Origin: Aporhodopirellula rubra
GTDB lineage: Bacteria > Planctomycetota > Planctomycetia > Pirellulales > Pirellulaceae
Direction: 5' to 3'
DNA: 64,000 bases
Assembly (NCBI RefSeq): GCF_014192335.1
Contig: NZ_JACHXU010000004.1
Location: 186,001-250,000 of the forward strand
In this document: positions 27,930 through 37,129 of the stretch, in pieces
Layout: each line of letters begins with the position of its first letter
How positions within the stretch are numbered: the stretch's first letter is position 1
Notes under the pieces: generated by a model
Seen by the model: the letters and a program-made list of their open reading frames with translations, nothing else
What the model was told of the DNA's origin: nothing
Databases searched by the model: none
Position numbers and translations under genes: made by a program

Positions 27930-28176
27930 TTCAAGGTCCCTTTCCGGAGAGTAATTTCTAACAGAGAGGCGAGTTCTCTGGGACACAAACTCGGATGAGC
28001 CACGCATCCGATCGGGCCGAATTGTGAGGCACACCGCGTTAATCGTCAATCAAACCTCGCACACAATCGTCTTTTCCCAAAATAGCGCGCAACACGGCCA
28101 CACCTGGAGGCACTGATAACAAGAGTTCTCAACCGAAACCCACGTTCAATTACGAATCCAGTTCAAGAGTCCCCAA

Positions 28177-28935
28177 ATGAGCAATGACAGTCGAATAAAA
28201 AAACCGCTGCTTTATGGACTCATCGGATCGGTCTTGTTCGGTGCCATACTGGGGATCGCCATTATCGTGCGGGATACGTGGGGTTGGTTTGAAATCCACG
28301 TCATGATTTCAACCATTGTCGTCGCGGTCACGAGCCTCTGCGGTCTCGCGTGCGACATGTCACGCGAACCTTTCGGTCGAAACGTATTGCCAAAATCGGG
28401 TACTGTTCTGTCGGGCGTCTCCGCGGCACTTCTCTTGGTCGGCATTTGGGGCGATATCGAGGGTGAACTGTTTTGGCGATTGACGCTCTGCTCGTCGATC
28501 ATCGCCGTTGCGATCGTTCACGTCTGCCTTCTTTCGGTCGCAAAACTCGCCAAACGCTTTCGGTGGATTCACTTCGTCAGCAGCCAGGTCATTCTCGGGT
28601 TCGCGTTACTACTGTGCTCGGTGATTATTGGCGAAATCGATTCAGCGGCCGTGTGGCGATTAATCGCCGCCATCTCAATCGTGATCGCCGCGTTCAGCTT
28701 GACGATACCGATCCTGCACCGGATCAGCAAAATGGATCACCATCGCGACGACCTGATGTCACCCATCGAACAACGCAACCTTGTTTCCATCAACGCTGAA
28801 ATTGCCAAACTCCAACGTCGAATCGGCGAACTGGAACAGGTGAAAGCGTTGCTCGTCGAACAATCCGGCGAATCCTCATCGCAACAACAACCGCATTCCT
28901 TCCGGCACACAGCACCGGCTCGAACACCTCGATAG
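28177..28935 (+). CDS. Unknown six-helix membrane protein with C-terminal coiled coil
   Basis: Not recognised. The 252-residue protein has about six hydrophobic segments (roughly residues 11-30, 38-58, 75-93, 98-120, 130-150 and 160-182), separated by short charged loops that include paired motifs such as GDIEGELFWRLT and GEIDSAAVWRLI. These paired motifs suggest an internal duplication. The soluble tail (about 190-252) begins with a hydrophilic heptad-like helix (EIAKLQRRIGELEQVKALL), then a Gln/Ser-rich end. It is transcribed divergently from the HD gene across a 247-bp gap. No catalytic residues stand out. Confidence 0.7.
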   Translation: MSNDSRIKKPLLYGLIGSVLFGAILGIAIIVRDTWGWFEIHVMISTIVVAVTSLCGLACDMSREPFGRNVLPKSGTVLSGVSAALLLVGIWGDIEGELFWRLTLCSSIIAVAIVHVCLLSVAKLAKRFRWIHFVSSQVILGFALLLCSVIIGEIDSAAVWRLIAAISIVIAAFSLTIPILHRISKMDHHRDDLMSPIEQRNLVSINAEIAKLQRRIGELEQVKALLVEQSGESSSQQQPHSFRHTAPARTPR

Positions 28936-28943
28936 GACCCGCA

Positions 28944-30332
28944 CTATTTTTCGCCCCGCGATGCGGCGTCGACGGCAGCCTGTCGCCGACCTTCTTCTTT
29001 ACCGATATTCGCGCCATGTGGATCGCCCCATTTTGGCTCCACTAATCCCGCATCCCACTCCTTGTAGATCGCAACCATTCGTTCCACTTTCTCAGGTTGT
29101 TGTTCCGCCAGATCGTTTCGCTCCCACGGATCGTTTGCGAGGTCAAATAACAGATGCTTTCCCTTGTAAATGCTGTAAACCAATTTGTCGTTGCCATGAC
29201 GAACCGCGTAGCCATAGCGATCATCTCCGGCTGCGTATCGCCAGTACAACGTTTCGTGAGGAGCCGTTTGGGTGCCCTCATTCAGGTACGGCAAAAGACT
29301 CACGCCATCGAGTTCGAGATCTTCAGGGACTGCGACACGGGCAGCATCCAAGATCGTCGGAAAGAGATCCAAGGCGCTGATCGGTAGTGAGTAACGGCGT
29401 CCGCCGGCTAACTTCGCAGGCCATGTGACCGTAAAGGGGACACGAATCCCGCCCTCAAACAACATTCCCTTGTGGCCACGGTAGGGAAAATTCACTGCGT
29501 GGTCCGCACGTCCGCCGTTATCACTGAAAAAGACAATCAACGTGTTGTCATAGAGGTCGTGTTTTTTGAGCTCGCTGACGACACGGCCAATTCCCTCATC
29601 CATCGCCGCGACCATTGCACCATAAACGGCGCGTTCTCCGTATTCGATATGCTCGGTTTTCTTCAAGTGCTCGCGTGTGACATGATCGGGACCGTGCGGT
29701 GCGTTATATGCGAGATACACAAAGAAAGGATCGGCCTGATTGCGTTGAATAAACTCGACCGCCTCAGACGAAAAATCGTCGGTAAGGTAGCTCAACTCGG
29801 ACTTGGGCACGATCTCGCCATTTCGCATCACGCCTTTGCGTTTGCCTGCGTCACCCCAATAGCTCATGCCACCGCCGGGGAATCCGAACCAATCTTGAAA
29901 ACCACGACGTGTCGGCCAAAAAGACGGTGCGTCACCGAGATGCCATTTACCAATCGCACCGGTGCGATATCCGTTTTCAACGAGCACGTCGGATATCAAT
30001 GTTTCACTCAGTGGCAACCCCGCGACGTCGTCTTCGCCGTAGGCACCTGGGTTGCATTCATGCCCGAAACGCTGTTGATATCGCCCGCTCAACAGCCCCG
30101 CACGACTGGGACTGCAGTAAGAATGTGACCCGTATCCAGCCTCAAAAATCACCCCGTCTGCTGCCAGAGCATCAAGATGAGGCGTCGGTATTTCTTTGCA
30201 GCCGTTGAAGCCGACGTCACTAAAACCAAGGTCGTCGGCGACGATCAATACGACGTTGGCACGTTCCCCGGCATCGGTTGCCCCGTGACAGAGGGCGGCA
30301 AAAAGAAATACGAATGCGAAACGGTTAATCAT
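28944..30332 (-). CDS. Secreted sulfatase (formylglycine type I)
   Basis: Sulfate-ester hydrolase of the arylsulfatase A type, inferred to desulfate marine polysaccharides. The 462-residue protein has a signal peptide (about 1-22), the calcium-binding aspartates in VADDLG (D33, D34) and the formylglycine consensus CSPSR at C73. Downstream it has GKWHLG and FFSDNGG blocks. ATG 30332 gives the signal peptide directly; the frame is open to 30365. Related to S1_16/S1_19-type planctomycete sulfatases, but the subfamily cannot be fixed by eye. The neighbour upstream is another sulfatase in the same direction. Confidence 0.92.
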   Translation of the reverse strand: MINRFAFVFLFAALCHGATDAGERANVVLIVADDLGFSDVGFNGCKEIPTPHLDALAADGVIFEAGYGSHSYCSPSRAGLLSGRYQQRFGHECNPGAYGEDDVAGLPLSETLISDVLVENGYRTGAIGKWHLGDAPSFWPTRRGFQDWFGFPGGGMSYWGDAGKRKGVMRNGEIVPKSELSYLTDDFSSEAVEFIQRNQADPFFVYLAYNAPHGPDHVTREHLKKTEHIEYGERAVYGAMVAAMDEGIGRVVSELKKHDLYDNTLIVFFSDNGGRADHAVNFPYRGHKGMLFEGGIRVPFTVTWPAKLAGGRRYSLPISALDLFPTILDAARVAVPEDLELDGVSLLPYLNEGTQTAPHETLYWRYAAGDDRYGYAVRHGNDKLVYSIYKGKHLLFDLANDPWERNDLAEQQPEKVERMVAIYKEWDAGLVEPKWGDPHGANIGKEEGRRQAAVDAASRGEK

Positions 30333-30449
30333 GAGAGATTCAATTCGGAGGACGACGCGTGCCAAACGTGTTGTGCGTCGAGTGAGTAGTGAGCTTCGTC
30401 AACTGCCCATTGCAGGTGAACTTCCATCATCTGATTGAAATAGCGTGTA

Positions 30450-31928
30450 TCAAAGTCGAGCCGGATTCACCGGCACGCTCGGAATGTCTCCGGAGGCCTT
30501 CGCTCGCAATCGAGGACGCAACTCCTCGATCACCTCGCGAGCACGACTGTCGGGATCGAAGGCCAAGTTATCAAACTCGTTGGGGTCATTTTGGTGGTCG
30601 TATAGCTCGACGCCATACTTACCGTTCGCCCACTCCGTATAGCGATACCGCTCGGTGCGAATGCTGCACCCCATAACGGGTTCGGGCAAGCGATCATCGG
30701 CGGGGCGCAAAATTTGGGTTACCGCGTCTCTGTCCCAGCGAGCAGCGGAATCGTTAATCAAAGGACGAAGGCTCCGGCCCGCGAGGTCAGGCGGCGACTC
30801 AATTTTGGCTAGGTCCGTTAGCGTCGGATAGATGTCAACGAACTCAACAATCCGCTGACAATTTCCACGTGCGGATTGTCCCGGCACGCGAATGATTAAA
30901 GGGGCACGAGACGCCTGCTCGAAGAGTGTCCGTTTTTGCCAGATCCCACCATGTTCGCCCAAGTGATACCCATGATCACTCCAGAAAACAACGATCGTTT
31001 TGTTCTCCAATTCCAAAGACGTCAACGCGTCGAGTAGTCGACCGACCTGCGCATCGACGAATGACACGCATGCGTAATACGCCTGCGTCGCCCGAAGCAG
31101 CGTGTCTTGATCGAGTCCATAGTTGGGCATGGGGCAGTTGTGTGCGAACGCCGCGGTGGGAATATCGTCGCGATCATCGCTCGGTGCGTCAGGCAAACGT
31201 AATGATTCAAGTGGATACCATTCAAAATACTCCTTCGGCGCGACATACGGAGTGTGAGGGCGGAAGAAACCAACGCCGAGAAAAAACGGCTCCCCCCTCT
31301 TCTCTCGCATGATCTTGATCGCCTCGGTCGCGATCATGCCATCGGTCTGCTCTTCGTCGCTCCCGTCGGCGGCCAGCCAACTCAACGCACCGCTGATTTT
31401 CCGGTGTGGTTCAGCGTTGAAAACAAGTGCCTCGTCGTCTTTATCGCGCCCCCTCGGATTGACCGTTCGGTTCCACGACGCGGGATCGTCGAAGCCATCC
31501 GTTCCGATCGACGCCGGAACGTTGTAATGAAATATCTTTCCCACTCGAGCAGCAAAATAACCTGCCCGTTGAAACGACTGAGATAGCGTCACAACGTCGG
31601 GGAGCTCGTCACGAAAATGTCGATCGAGATCATAGACTTTGATCGTATCCGGACGCAGCCCCGTCATCACTGACGCACGTGTCGGGTTGCAAAGCGGCAA
31701 TTGGTTGTAGGCATGCTGGAAACAAGTCCCCATGGATGCCAACCGATCAATGTTCGGGGTCCTCGCCGTGGGATCACCATAGCAGCCCAACGCGCTAGCC
31801 AGATCATCTACCGCGATGAAAAGAACGTTCGGCTGCTCGCGTTTGAGCCCCTCATTGGCATCAACCGACGCAGACGACAAAACGGCGAGACAGACACCGA
31901 GAAGGCTAATCGTTAGGCAAGGTCGCAT
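30450..31928 (-). CDS. Secreted sulfatase, iduronate-2-sulfatase-like
   Basis: Second sulfatase, 492 residues, of the group that resembles iduronate-2-sulfatase (S1_7-like). It has a signal peptide (about 1-24), calcium aspartates in AVDDLAS (D41, D42) and the formylglycine motif CNPTR at C80, where Thr replaces Ser as in many members of this group. The [13 protein letters not shown] block follows. It needs an anaerobic-type or FGE-type maturase encoded elsewhere; none is in the window. It is divergent from the GH117-like gene across 344 bp, suggesting shared regulation on one sulfated glycan. Confidence 0.92.
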   Translation of the reverse strand: MRPCLTISLLGVCLAVLSSASVDANEGLKREQPNVLFIAVDDLASALGCYGDPTARTPNIDRLASMGTCFQHAYNQLPLCNPTRASVMTGLRPDTIKVYDLDRHFRDELPDVVTLSQSFQRAGYFAARVGKIFHYNVPASIGTDGFDDPASWNRTVNPRGRDKDDEALVFNAEPHRKISGALSWLAADGSDEEQTDGMIATEAIKIMREKRGEPFFLGVGFFRPHTPYVAPKEYFEWYPLESLRLPDAPSDDRDDIPTAAFAHNCPMPNYGLDQDTLLRATQAYYACVSFVDAQVGRLLDALTSLELENKTIVVFWSDHGYHLGEHGGIWQKRTLFEQASRAPLIIRVPGQSARGNCQRIVEFVDIYPTLTDLAKIESPPDLAGRSLRPLINDSAARWDRDAVTQILRPADDRLPEPVMGCSIRTERYRYTEWANGKYGVELYDHQNDPNEFDNLAFDPDSRAREVIEELRPRLRAKASGDIPSVPVNPARL

Positions 31929-32272
31929 GATGTCCGCGTCGATCCTCTGGTGTCACTCTCGATAGATCACGTTTCAATTGGCAGTGGAGGGAACGTCGTC
32001 GCGAGCAAGACTATAGACCTTTAGCCGCAAACGAACATTCCAATGTTACGGTGATTTGAAACGCCAATGTACTTATACTGGAGAACGTCAACACAGATTG
32101 TATCGTTTTTGCATCAGTTCGTTGCACGCCGCAGTCGAACCGAAGCAACCCGATCTTGCTGTGTTCTCAACTCTTTTAAAATGCGACCGGCAATTCAGTT
32201 CGAATAACATCTTTTATTGACCGAACGTCCCATCGCCATGGCAGCATCTCCCCACGACACGAATCGATCGCA
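31929..32272. other. 344-bp divergent promoter region
   Basis: Gap between the divergent sulfatase (minus) and the GH117-like gene (plus). No open frame is credible. It is more AT-rich than its surroundings. A TATACT hexamer at 32074-32079 could be a plus-strand -10 element, but no convincing -35 sits at 16-18 bp. Confidence 0.35.
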
Positions 32273-33430
32273 ATGAGAACCAAGCACCCATTCATCTTCC
32301 TGGCGTCGATCATGACATTGAGCGGCCTGTCAGACGTTGCATTGCCTGACGCGTCCGCAGAAAACCGCGCCGCCGAGAGTGCCGCACAGGAGCGTTTCCG
32401 CGTGCAGTATCACTCCCAGTGGAGCGACACGCCGCCGGCGAATGCAACGATCGCAATCGAATATTCCGCCGCAGAAGGCCTCGGTCGAGAAGTCGGCATC
32501 ATCCGTCGCGACCCCACCGATATTATCAAGATGGGTGACACCTATTTCCTTTGGTACACACGCAGCGCGGGCGGCCCCTTGCGAGTGGGCGTCCCCAACG
32601 CCACCGATACCCTTCGCGCCTATCCGTGGGATCTCGGTGACATCTGGTTAGCGACGTCGAAGGATGGAATCCAGTGGCAAGAACAAGGGCCCGCGGTCGT
32701 ACGCGGCGAACCGGGAACGTACGACGCACGCAGCGTTTTCACTCCCAACATTCTTGTTTCCAAAGGCAAGTACTATCTGTTCTACCAAACGGCACCCAAC
32801 CTCGACGATCCAGATCCAGGCGATTTCAAGTGGACCAAGATCGGAATGTCGTGGGCAGACTCACCTTACGGCCCATGGCACCGAGCCCCCGCCCCCGTTC
32901 TCTCACACGGTGATTATGAAAAAGGTGAATGGGACGCCTTGGTCGCTCATGACCCGAGCGTGATCGAACGCGATGGACGCTATTTCCTGTACTACAAAAG
33001 TCGATACCACCGAGGTCCCGACCAACGTTTTGCCGAGGGCGATCTTAAAGACTGGGTAGCCAAAGGCGGCATTCCGATCGGATGGGGCGTCGCGGTCGCG
33101 AACAATCCCAAGGGACCTTACGTGAAATCGGAATTAAACCCGGTCATCATCGGCGGGCACGAGTGCATTGTGTGGCCCCATCAAACCGGCGTCTGCGCGT
33201 TGGTCACTCAAGGACCGGAGAAGAACACGATCCAGTATGCCGCCGACGCAATCAACTTCGCCCCGATCGGCACCGTCAAGGAAGCCCCGATTGCGGCCGG
33301 ACTTTTTCGCACCGACTTCTCAGACACGGACGATTCCTCTGAACTCGATTGGGGTATCTCACACGTCGTCACGGGAACCGATTGGCATCACTTGCGTCGG
33401 TTCGAGTTCACCGAACCGCTAAACAGATAA
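32273..33430 (+). CDS. GH117/GH43-like secreted glycosidase
   Basis: A 385-residue five-bladed propeller enzyme most like GH117, a family that includes 3,6-anhydro-galactosidases acting on agar oligosaccharides. It has a signal peptide (about 1-29), a short N-terminal helical segment and the motif RRDPTDIIKMGDTYFLWYTR (78-97), matching the GH117 pattern with candidate catalytic D80/D83. YDARSVFTPN (about 150-159) and ECIVWPH are further conserved stretches. GH43 or GH32-like membership cannot be excluded. Its position, divergent from a sulfatase, fits use of a sulfated red-algal or similar glycan. Confidence 0.7.
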   Translation: MRTKHPFIFLASIMTLSGLSDVALPDASAENRAAESAAQERFRVQYHSQWSDTPPANATIAIEYSAAEGLGREVGIIRRDPTDIIKMGDTYFLWYTRSAGGPLRVGVPNATDTLRAYPWDLGDIWLATSKDGIQWQEQGPAVVRGEPGTYDARSVFTPNILVSKGKYYLFYQTAPNLDDPDPGDFKWTKIGMSWADSPYGPWHRAPAPVLSHGDYEKGEWDALVAHDPSVIERDGRYFLYYKSRYHRGPDQRFAEGDLKDWVAKGGIPIGWGVAVANNPKGPYVKSELNPVIIGGHECIVWPHQTGVCALVTQGPEKNTIQYAADAINFAPIGTVKEAPIAAGLFRTDFSDTDDSSELDWGISHVVTGTDWHHLRRFEFTEPLNR

Positions 33431-33542
33431 GCGTGCACGAATAAGATCGGAAAGATATCGACGTCGGCTCGTCTATGCGTCTGGAGTAACGGAATTTCTG
33501 TCTCCACCAACTCCTTGGCGGCTCAGTCAATCCGCGATGCGT

Positions 33543-33881
33543 TTAGCTCTTTCGGACGAACTCTGATTTGAGCGACATGGCTCCGATGCCGTCGATCTTG
33601 CAGTCAATGTCATGATCTCCATCGACGATGCGAATGTTCTTCACCTTCGTGCCAACCTTGACCACCGTCGTCGACCCTTTGACTTTCAAGTCTTTGATGA
33701 CAACCACGGTGTCGCCACTCTCCAAAACGTTGCCGTTGGAATCGCGTGTGGCATCATCTTCGGCGGCAGCGGCAGCTTCCTTGGGCGACCACTCGTGAGC
33801 ACAACTGGGACAAACCAGCAGAATGCCGTCTTCGTAGGTAAACTCGGAATCGCATTCGGGGCAGTTAGGCAGCTGGCTCAT
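33543..33881 (-). CDS. yjdM: PhnA/YjdM zinc-ribbon protein
   Basis: Small (112-residue) conserved protein of the PhnA family. It has an N-terminal zinc ribbon (CPECDSEF and CPSCAHEW) and a C-terminal SH3-like barrel (GDTVVVIKDLKVKG, GTKVKNIRIVDG). Despite its name it is not a proven phosphonate enzyme, and its role is unclear. ATG 33881 is used rather than the TTG one codon upstream. It is monocistronic and convergent with the GH117-like gene. Confidence 0.93.
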   Translation of the reverse strand: MSQLPNCPECDSEFTYEDGILLVCPSCAHEWSPKEAAAAAEDDATRDSNGNVLESGDTVVVIKDLKVKGSTTVVKVGTKVKNIRIVDGDHDIDCKIDGIGAMSLKSEFVRKS

Positions 33882-34237
33882 CAAACTCTCGCAAAGGTGA
33901 TTCGTGATGGGTGATCAGCAAAAATTGTCGTCACTTCAGTTGGCGTGACTAGGGGATGAAACCCAAGTCACGACTCACACTTCGGATGTGAACAACAACA
34001 TGCCGTGAACACACGAATAAGGTTCCGGGATAGCGAACGTGCCAGGACGAGTTCCGTTCGTTCAGCGGCACGCGAAAAGATGACCACTTTGCGACTCGAC
34101 AATACTACGACTCGACAACACTCCTGCTTATGAAGAATCGCGATCGTGAACATTGGCACTCCACCACCTCAATACAATGCCAACAGATGTAGTCTCGTGA
34201 AGCATCTCTGTTACCGACTTTTCACCGACGATGAAGC
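33882..34237. other. 356-bp spacer, nothing recognised
   Basis: Divergent gap between the PhnA gene and the CoA-binding pseudogene. Short minus-strand open frames here have no features of genes. I see no clear repeat or RNA structure. Confidence 0.4.
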
Positions 34238-34625
34238 ATGAATCCGATTGACTCTTTTCTCGCAGCCAAGACATACGCTGTCGCAGGCGATTCGGCTCGC
34301 CAACACAAATATGGGAACAAGGTGTTTCGTGGCCTCGTCGCAACAGGCCGGGAAACGTTTCCGCTCAACCCAGTCGCCGAACAGATCGAAGGGCATACGG
34401 CCTACCCGCGGATCGCGGATCTGCCCGTCGTCCCGAATCGTTGTCAGTCATCACACCGCCGCAGGTAACGAGGCAGGTTGTTGCAGATGCAATCGAAGTG
34501 GGCGTCAGAATACTTGGATGCAACCGGGAGCAGAGGACGAAGAGGCGAGCCGATTGGCCCGCGAGGCCGGCATCAACGTGATCGATGACGGAGCCTGCGT
34601 GTTGGTGCTCTTAGCGCGCCGATGA
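34238..34625 (+). pseudogene. CoA-binding domain protein (YccU-like), broken by two frameshifts
   Basis: Remnant of a small Rossmann-fold CoA-binding protein. Frame one (34238-34438) encodes the N-terminal half with AVAGDSARQHKYGNKVF and ADLPVVPN. A second frame (34441-34512) carries SVITPPQVTRQVV and GVRI. A third frame (34515-34622) carries WMQPGAEDEEASRLA and GINVIDDGACVLVL. Joined, they follow the usual order of the family without gaps. Each break (at 34439-34440 and 34513-34514) fits loss of one base. Unless both are sequencing errors, the gene is inactive. Confidence 0.82.
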
Positions 34626-34769
34626 TCCACCGGCGACCTCAACGAAACGATCCAACCCAATCCACTCCCGTCGATCCATAGGACGATGACACTGACCACG
34701 TGTCCTTGCTCAGCACACGTGTTGAACCAAGCAAGCCTGAGAGGAACCGCGGCATCGGCGACGAGGTCT

Positions 34770-35273
34770 CTATCCCTTCACAACGCCAACCTTCAATTCC
34801 TGCAACGCTTTGTACGCGGCAATCGGTGCAGACATCTTGGGCTCGAATCCCTCTAACGCCAACATGACCTTTTTGATGATAGCGTCGTGCTTGCCGATCT
34901 TGCGAAACTCTTTCAACGAATGATGGGCAACCTTGCAATACTCTAACGAATCGCAATCTCTCGTGATCCCGCTGAGTACGGCCATCAATCCAGGGTCACC
35001 GAGACTGGCGACGCCTTCGGCCGCCAACCATGCGACCTCGTCATCGTCATCGGTCATTGCATGGACCAACGGCAACGCAGCAACGGGGTCCCCGATCTCG
35101 GCGAGTGCTTTGGCCGCTTCCCATCGAACCCGTTTGCGAGGGTCAACGAGTTCACTAATGAGTGCGTGCACAACTTCGTGCCCGCGGGACGCGACCAGTT
35201 TCTTGCGAGCACGCTCGCGGACAACTCCATCTTCGGACGCAAGTTCGTGCAGGGATGTTTCGGTCGTGTTCAT
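34770..35273 (-). CDS. HEAT-repeat protein
   Basis: A 167-residue soluble all-helical protein with about three to four HEAT/PBS-lyase-type repeats, seen as VHALISELVDPRKRVRWEAAKAL, split by GDPVAALPLVHAM and DEVAWLAAEGVASLGDP. Such repeats usually serve protein-protein contacts; no partner is evident. ATG 35273 is chosen over the open frame to 35351 since the upstream 26 residues are unlike the repeat pattern. It is convergent with the CoA-binding pseudogene. Confidence 0.8.
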   Translation of the reverse strand: MNTTETSLHELASEDGVVRERARKKLVASRGHEVVHALISELVDPRKRVRWEAAKALAEIGDPVAALPLVHAMTDDDDEVAWLAAEGVASLGDPGLMAVLSGITRDCDSLEYCKVAHHSLKEFRKIGKHDAIIKKVMLALEGFEPKMSAPIAAYKALQELKVGVVKG

Positions 35274-35552
35274 GACATGCCGCCAGCGTTGGGGGTGCGG
35301 GTGGGAAACAGTTGCAGACAACGCAACTATCAGGCCGTTGCCTTGGACCATTCCCTCGTTTTAAGCCCCATCTCTCACGAAAGCGAATCGTTTATCAGTC
35401 ACACAGGCCATCCAAAGTGAATGCCAAAGATAAAAAATCTCCCAAAAATTTATGATTGGTCGATCGACGAAACTCACCCCCAACAATCGCACACAATGTG
35501 CAACAATGCCGAAGTGTCACACCTTCCGCACACTTCACAAGGAACATCGACG

Positions 35553-35927
35553 ATGTCATTCACAATCACCGAACACGACAACGGCAAGGTCATCGAAATC
35601 GCAATCTCGGGCAAACTCACAAGCGAGGCCTATGAGGCATTTCTGCCGGCGATCGAATCCAAGATTGATGAATTTGGAAAGGTAAGAATGCTTGTCGTTC
35701 TGCATGACTTCCACGGATGGGATGCGGGAGCCCTTTGGGAAGACATCAAATTCGATTGGAAACATCATTCTCACATCGAGCGACTTGCGATCGTGGGAGA
35801 GTCGAATTGGGAGAAAGGAATGTCGGTCTTCTGCAAACCGTTCACGTCCGCAACGATTCAATACTTCGACGTCGCTGACGTGGACAAAGCGCGAGCATGG
35901 GTCACCGACGTCGGGGCGACCGGGTAA
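35553..35927 (+). CDS. SpoIIAA-like (STAS-related) protein
   Basis: A 124-residue cytosolic protein of the SpoIIAA-like family (PF11964 type). It has the beta-alpha pattern GKVIEIAISGKLTSEAYEAF, LVVLHDFHGWDAGALWEDI and ERLAIVGESNWEKG. Families like this occur as stand-alone proteins of unknown function, sometimes linked to lipid or nucleotide binding. ATG 35553 follows AAGGAACA-type sequence; the open frame upstream to 35421 adds nothing conserved. Monocistronic. Confidence 0.85.
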   Translation: MSFTITEHDNGKVIEIAISGKLTSEAYEAFLPAIESKIDEFGKVRMLVVLHDFHGWDAGALWEDIKFDWKHHSHIERLAIVGESNWEKGMSVFCKPFTSATIQYFDVADVDKARAWVTDVGATG

Positions 35928-36388
35928 CAGATCTGCGGACCGCAAAACGACAGGCAACACCGCCTCTCACGAACACCCCCGCCCCTGTTCACGGCCAGCG
36001 GGCGTGTCGCACGCAAATAGCGTAATTCGACCGTCGACGAGGTACTGCGTCTGAGCCCCCGTCGACCGCCCGCCGCTCAAACTGGTCGCTGATCGAGCAA
36101 CCGGAGTCTCCTTTGCGTCAAAACAACCGCCGCCACATTCGACCCCCACACCAATAATCGACGTTCAACGCGCGGATGCCGCGTATTTGAGACTGGCTGA
36201 AGCAACGGCACATTTTGTTTTCGAAACATCTCACGCAATGGCGCACCGTGTGCTTTAGGGGGTGATCGCGATGACGATTCGTCTCGTGATCAAACAACCG
36301 TGATGGAAGACTCGATGTCAATCGAAGGCGGCTTTCTCACTGTGGTTTCATTTTTTGACAATGATTAATCCACCTTTTGAGATTCGTT
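35928..36388. other. 461-bp spacer upstream of Anbu gene
   Basis: No gene seen. The last 35 bases hold a candidate promoter for the Anbu gene (see separate entry). The rest shows no clear repeats or structured RNA. Confidence 0.4.
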
Positions 36389-36389
36389 A
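36355..36389 (+). promoter_or_regulatory. Candidate sigma-70 promoter giving a leaderless Anbu mRNA
   Basis: A perfect -35 hexamer TTGACA (36355-36360) is followed after 17 bp by a weak -10, TGAGAT (36378-36383). The predicted start of transcription would fall at or next to the A of the Anbu ATG (36389). No Shine-Dalgarno sequence is present before that ATG, which is consistent with a leaderless message. The -10 matches consensus at only three positions. Confidence 0.3.
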
Positions 36390-37129
36390 TGACATTTTGC
36401 GTCGGCATTAAGGTTGCCGAAGGAATCGTTGCCCTCGCAGACACCCGAATCGTCAAAGGCAGCGAGCAAGTCAACAAACAAAAGCTCGCCGAATTCCAAC
36501 ACGCAGGTCAGTCGTTATTCACCATGACCAGCGGGCTGCGATCGGTACGTGACAAAACAATCACGTACGTTGACGAAACGCTCCGCAATGAGGAAAGCAC
36601 GCGAGACCGCCTTTATCAATTCGCCAATTTATTCGGTGAACAACTTCGACGCGTCAAAACCGAAGACGGCCCGTCGCTCGCCGCCACGAACCATTCTTTC
36701 AATCTTCATGCGATTATTGGCGGACGTTTGATGGCCGACGATAGCCCGCAACTGTTTTACGTTTACCCGGAGGGCAATTGGGTCGAGGCCGCAGTTGATT
36801 CGCCGTACTTCATGATCGGTCGCACGTACTACGGGAAACCGATCTTGGATCGCTTACTACGATTCGAAACGCCGTTGTCCTCCGCAGTCGCTCTCGCGTT
36901 CCTGGCATTCGACGCGACTCGCACGAGCGTCACCGACGTGGACTACCCGATCGACCTCGCCGTCTTAGCCAACCACGAATCAACACCACGTTTCCAACGA
37001 TTTGCCGAAACAGAACTCTCATCGGTTTCATCGCAATGGACGCAAGCTCTTACCGAATCTCTCGCCAATCTGCCGATGCAGTGGGCGTCAGAACTCATTC
37101 AAACTCCAACCTATTCAAACGGAACATGA
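36389..37129 (+). CDS. Anbu proteasome-like peptidase
   Basis: Ancestral beta-subunit (Anbu) type N-terminal-nucleophile hydrolase, related to proteasome beta subunits and HslV. The 246-residue protein starts MTFCVGIKVAEG; removal of Met would expose Thr1 as nucleophile. Asp17 falls in LADTRI at the proteasome position, and lysines at 29 and 31 could play the Lys33 role. ATG 36389 is chosen over 36377 because only it exposes Thr. The stop overlaps the start of the transglutaminase-like gene as ATGA. Known Anbu operons also contain alpha-E and circularly permuted ATP-grasp genes; neither is seen in this window. Confidence 0.9.
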   Translation: MTFCVGIKVAEGIVALADTRIVKGSEQVNKQKLAEFQHAGQSLFTMTSGLRSVRDKTITYVDETLRNEESTRDRLYQFANLFGEQLRRVKTEDGPSLAATNHSFNLHAIIGGRLMADDSPQLFYVYPEGNWVEAAVDSPYFMIGRTYYGKPILDRLLRFETPLSSAVALAFLAFDATRTSVTDVDYPIDLAVLANHESTPRFQRFAETELSSVSSQWTQALTESLANLPMQWASELIQTPTYSNGT

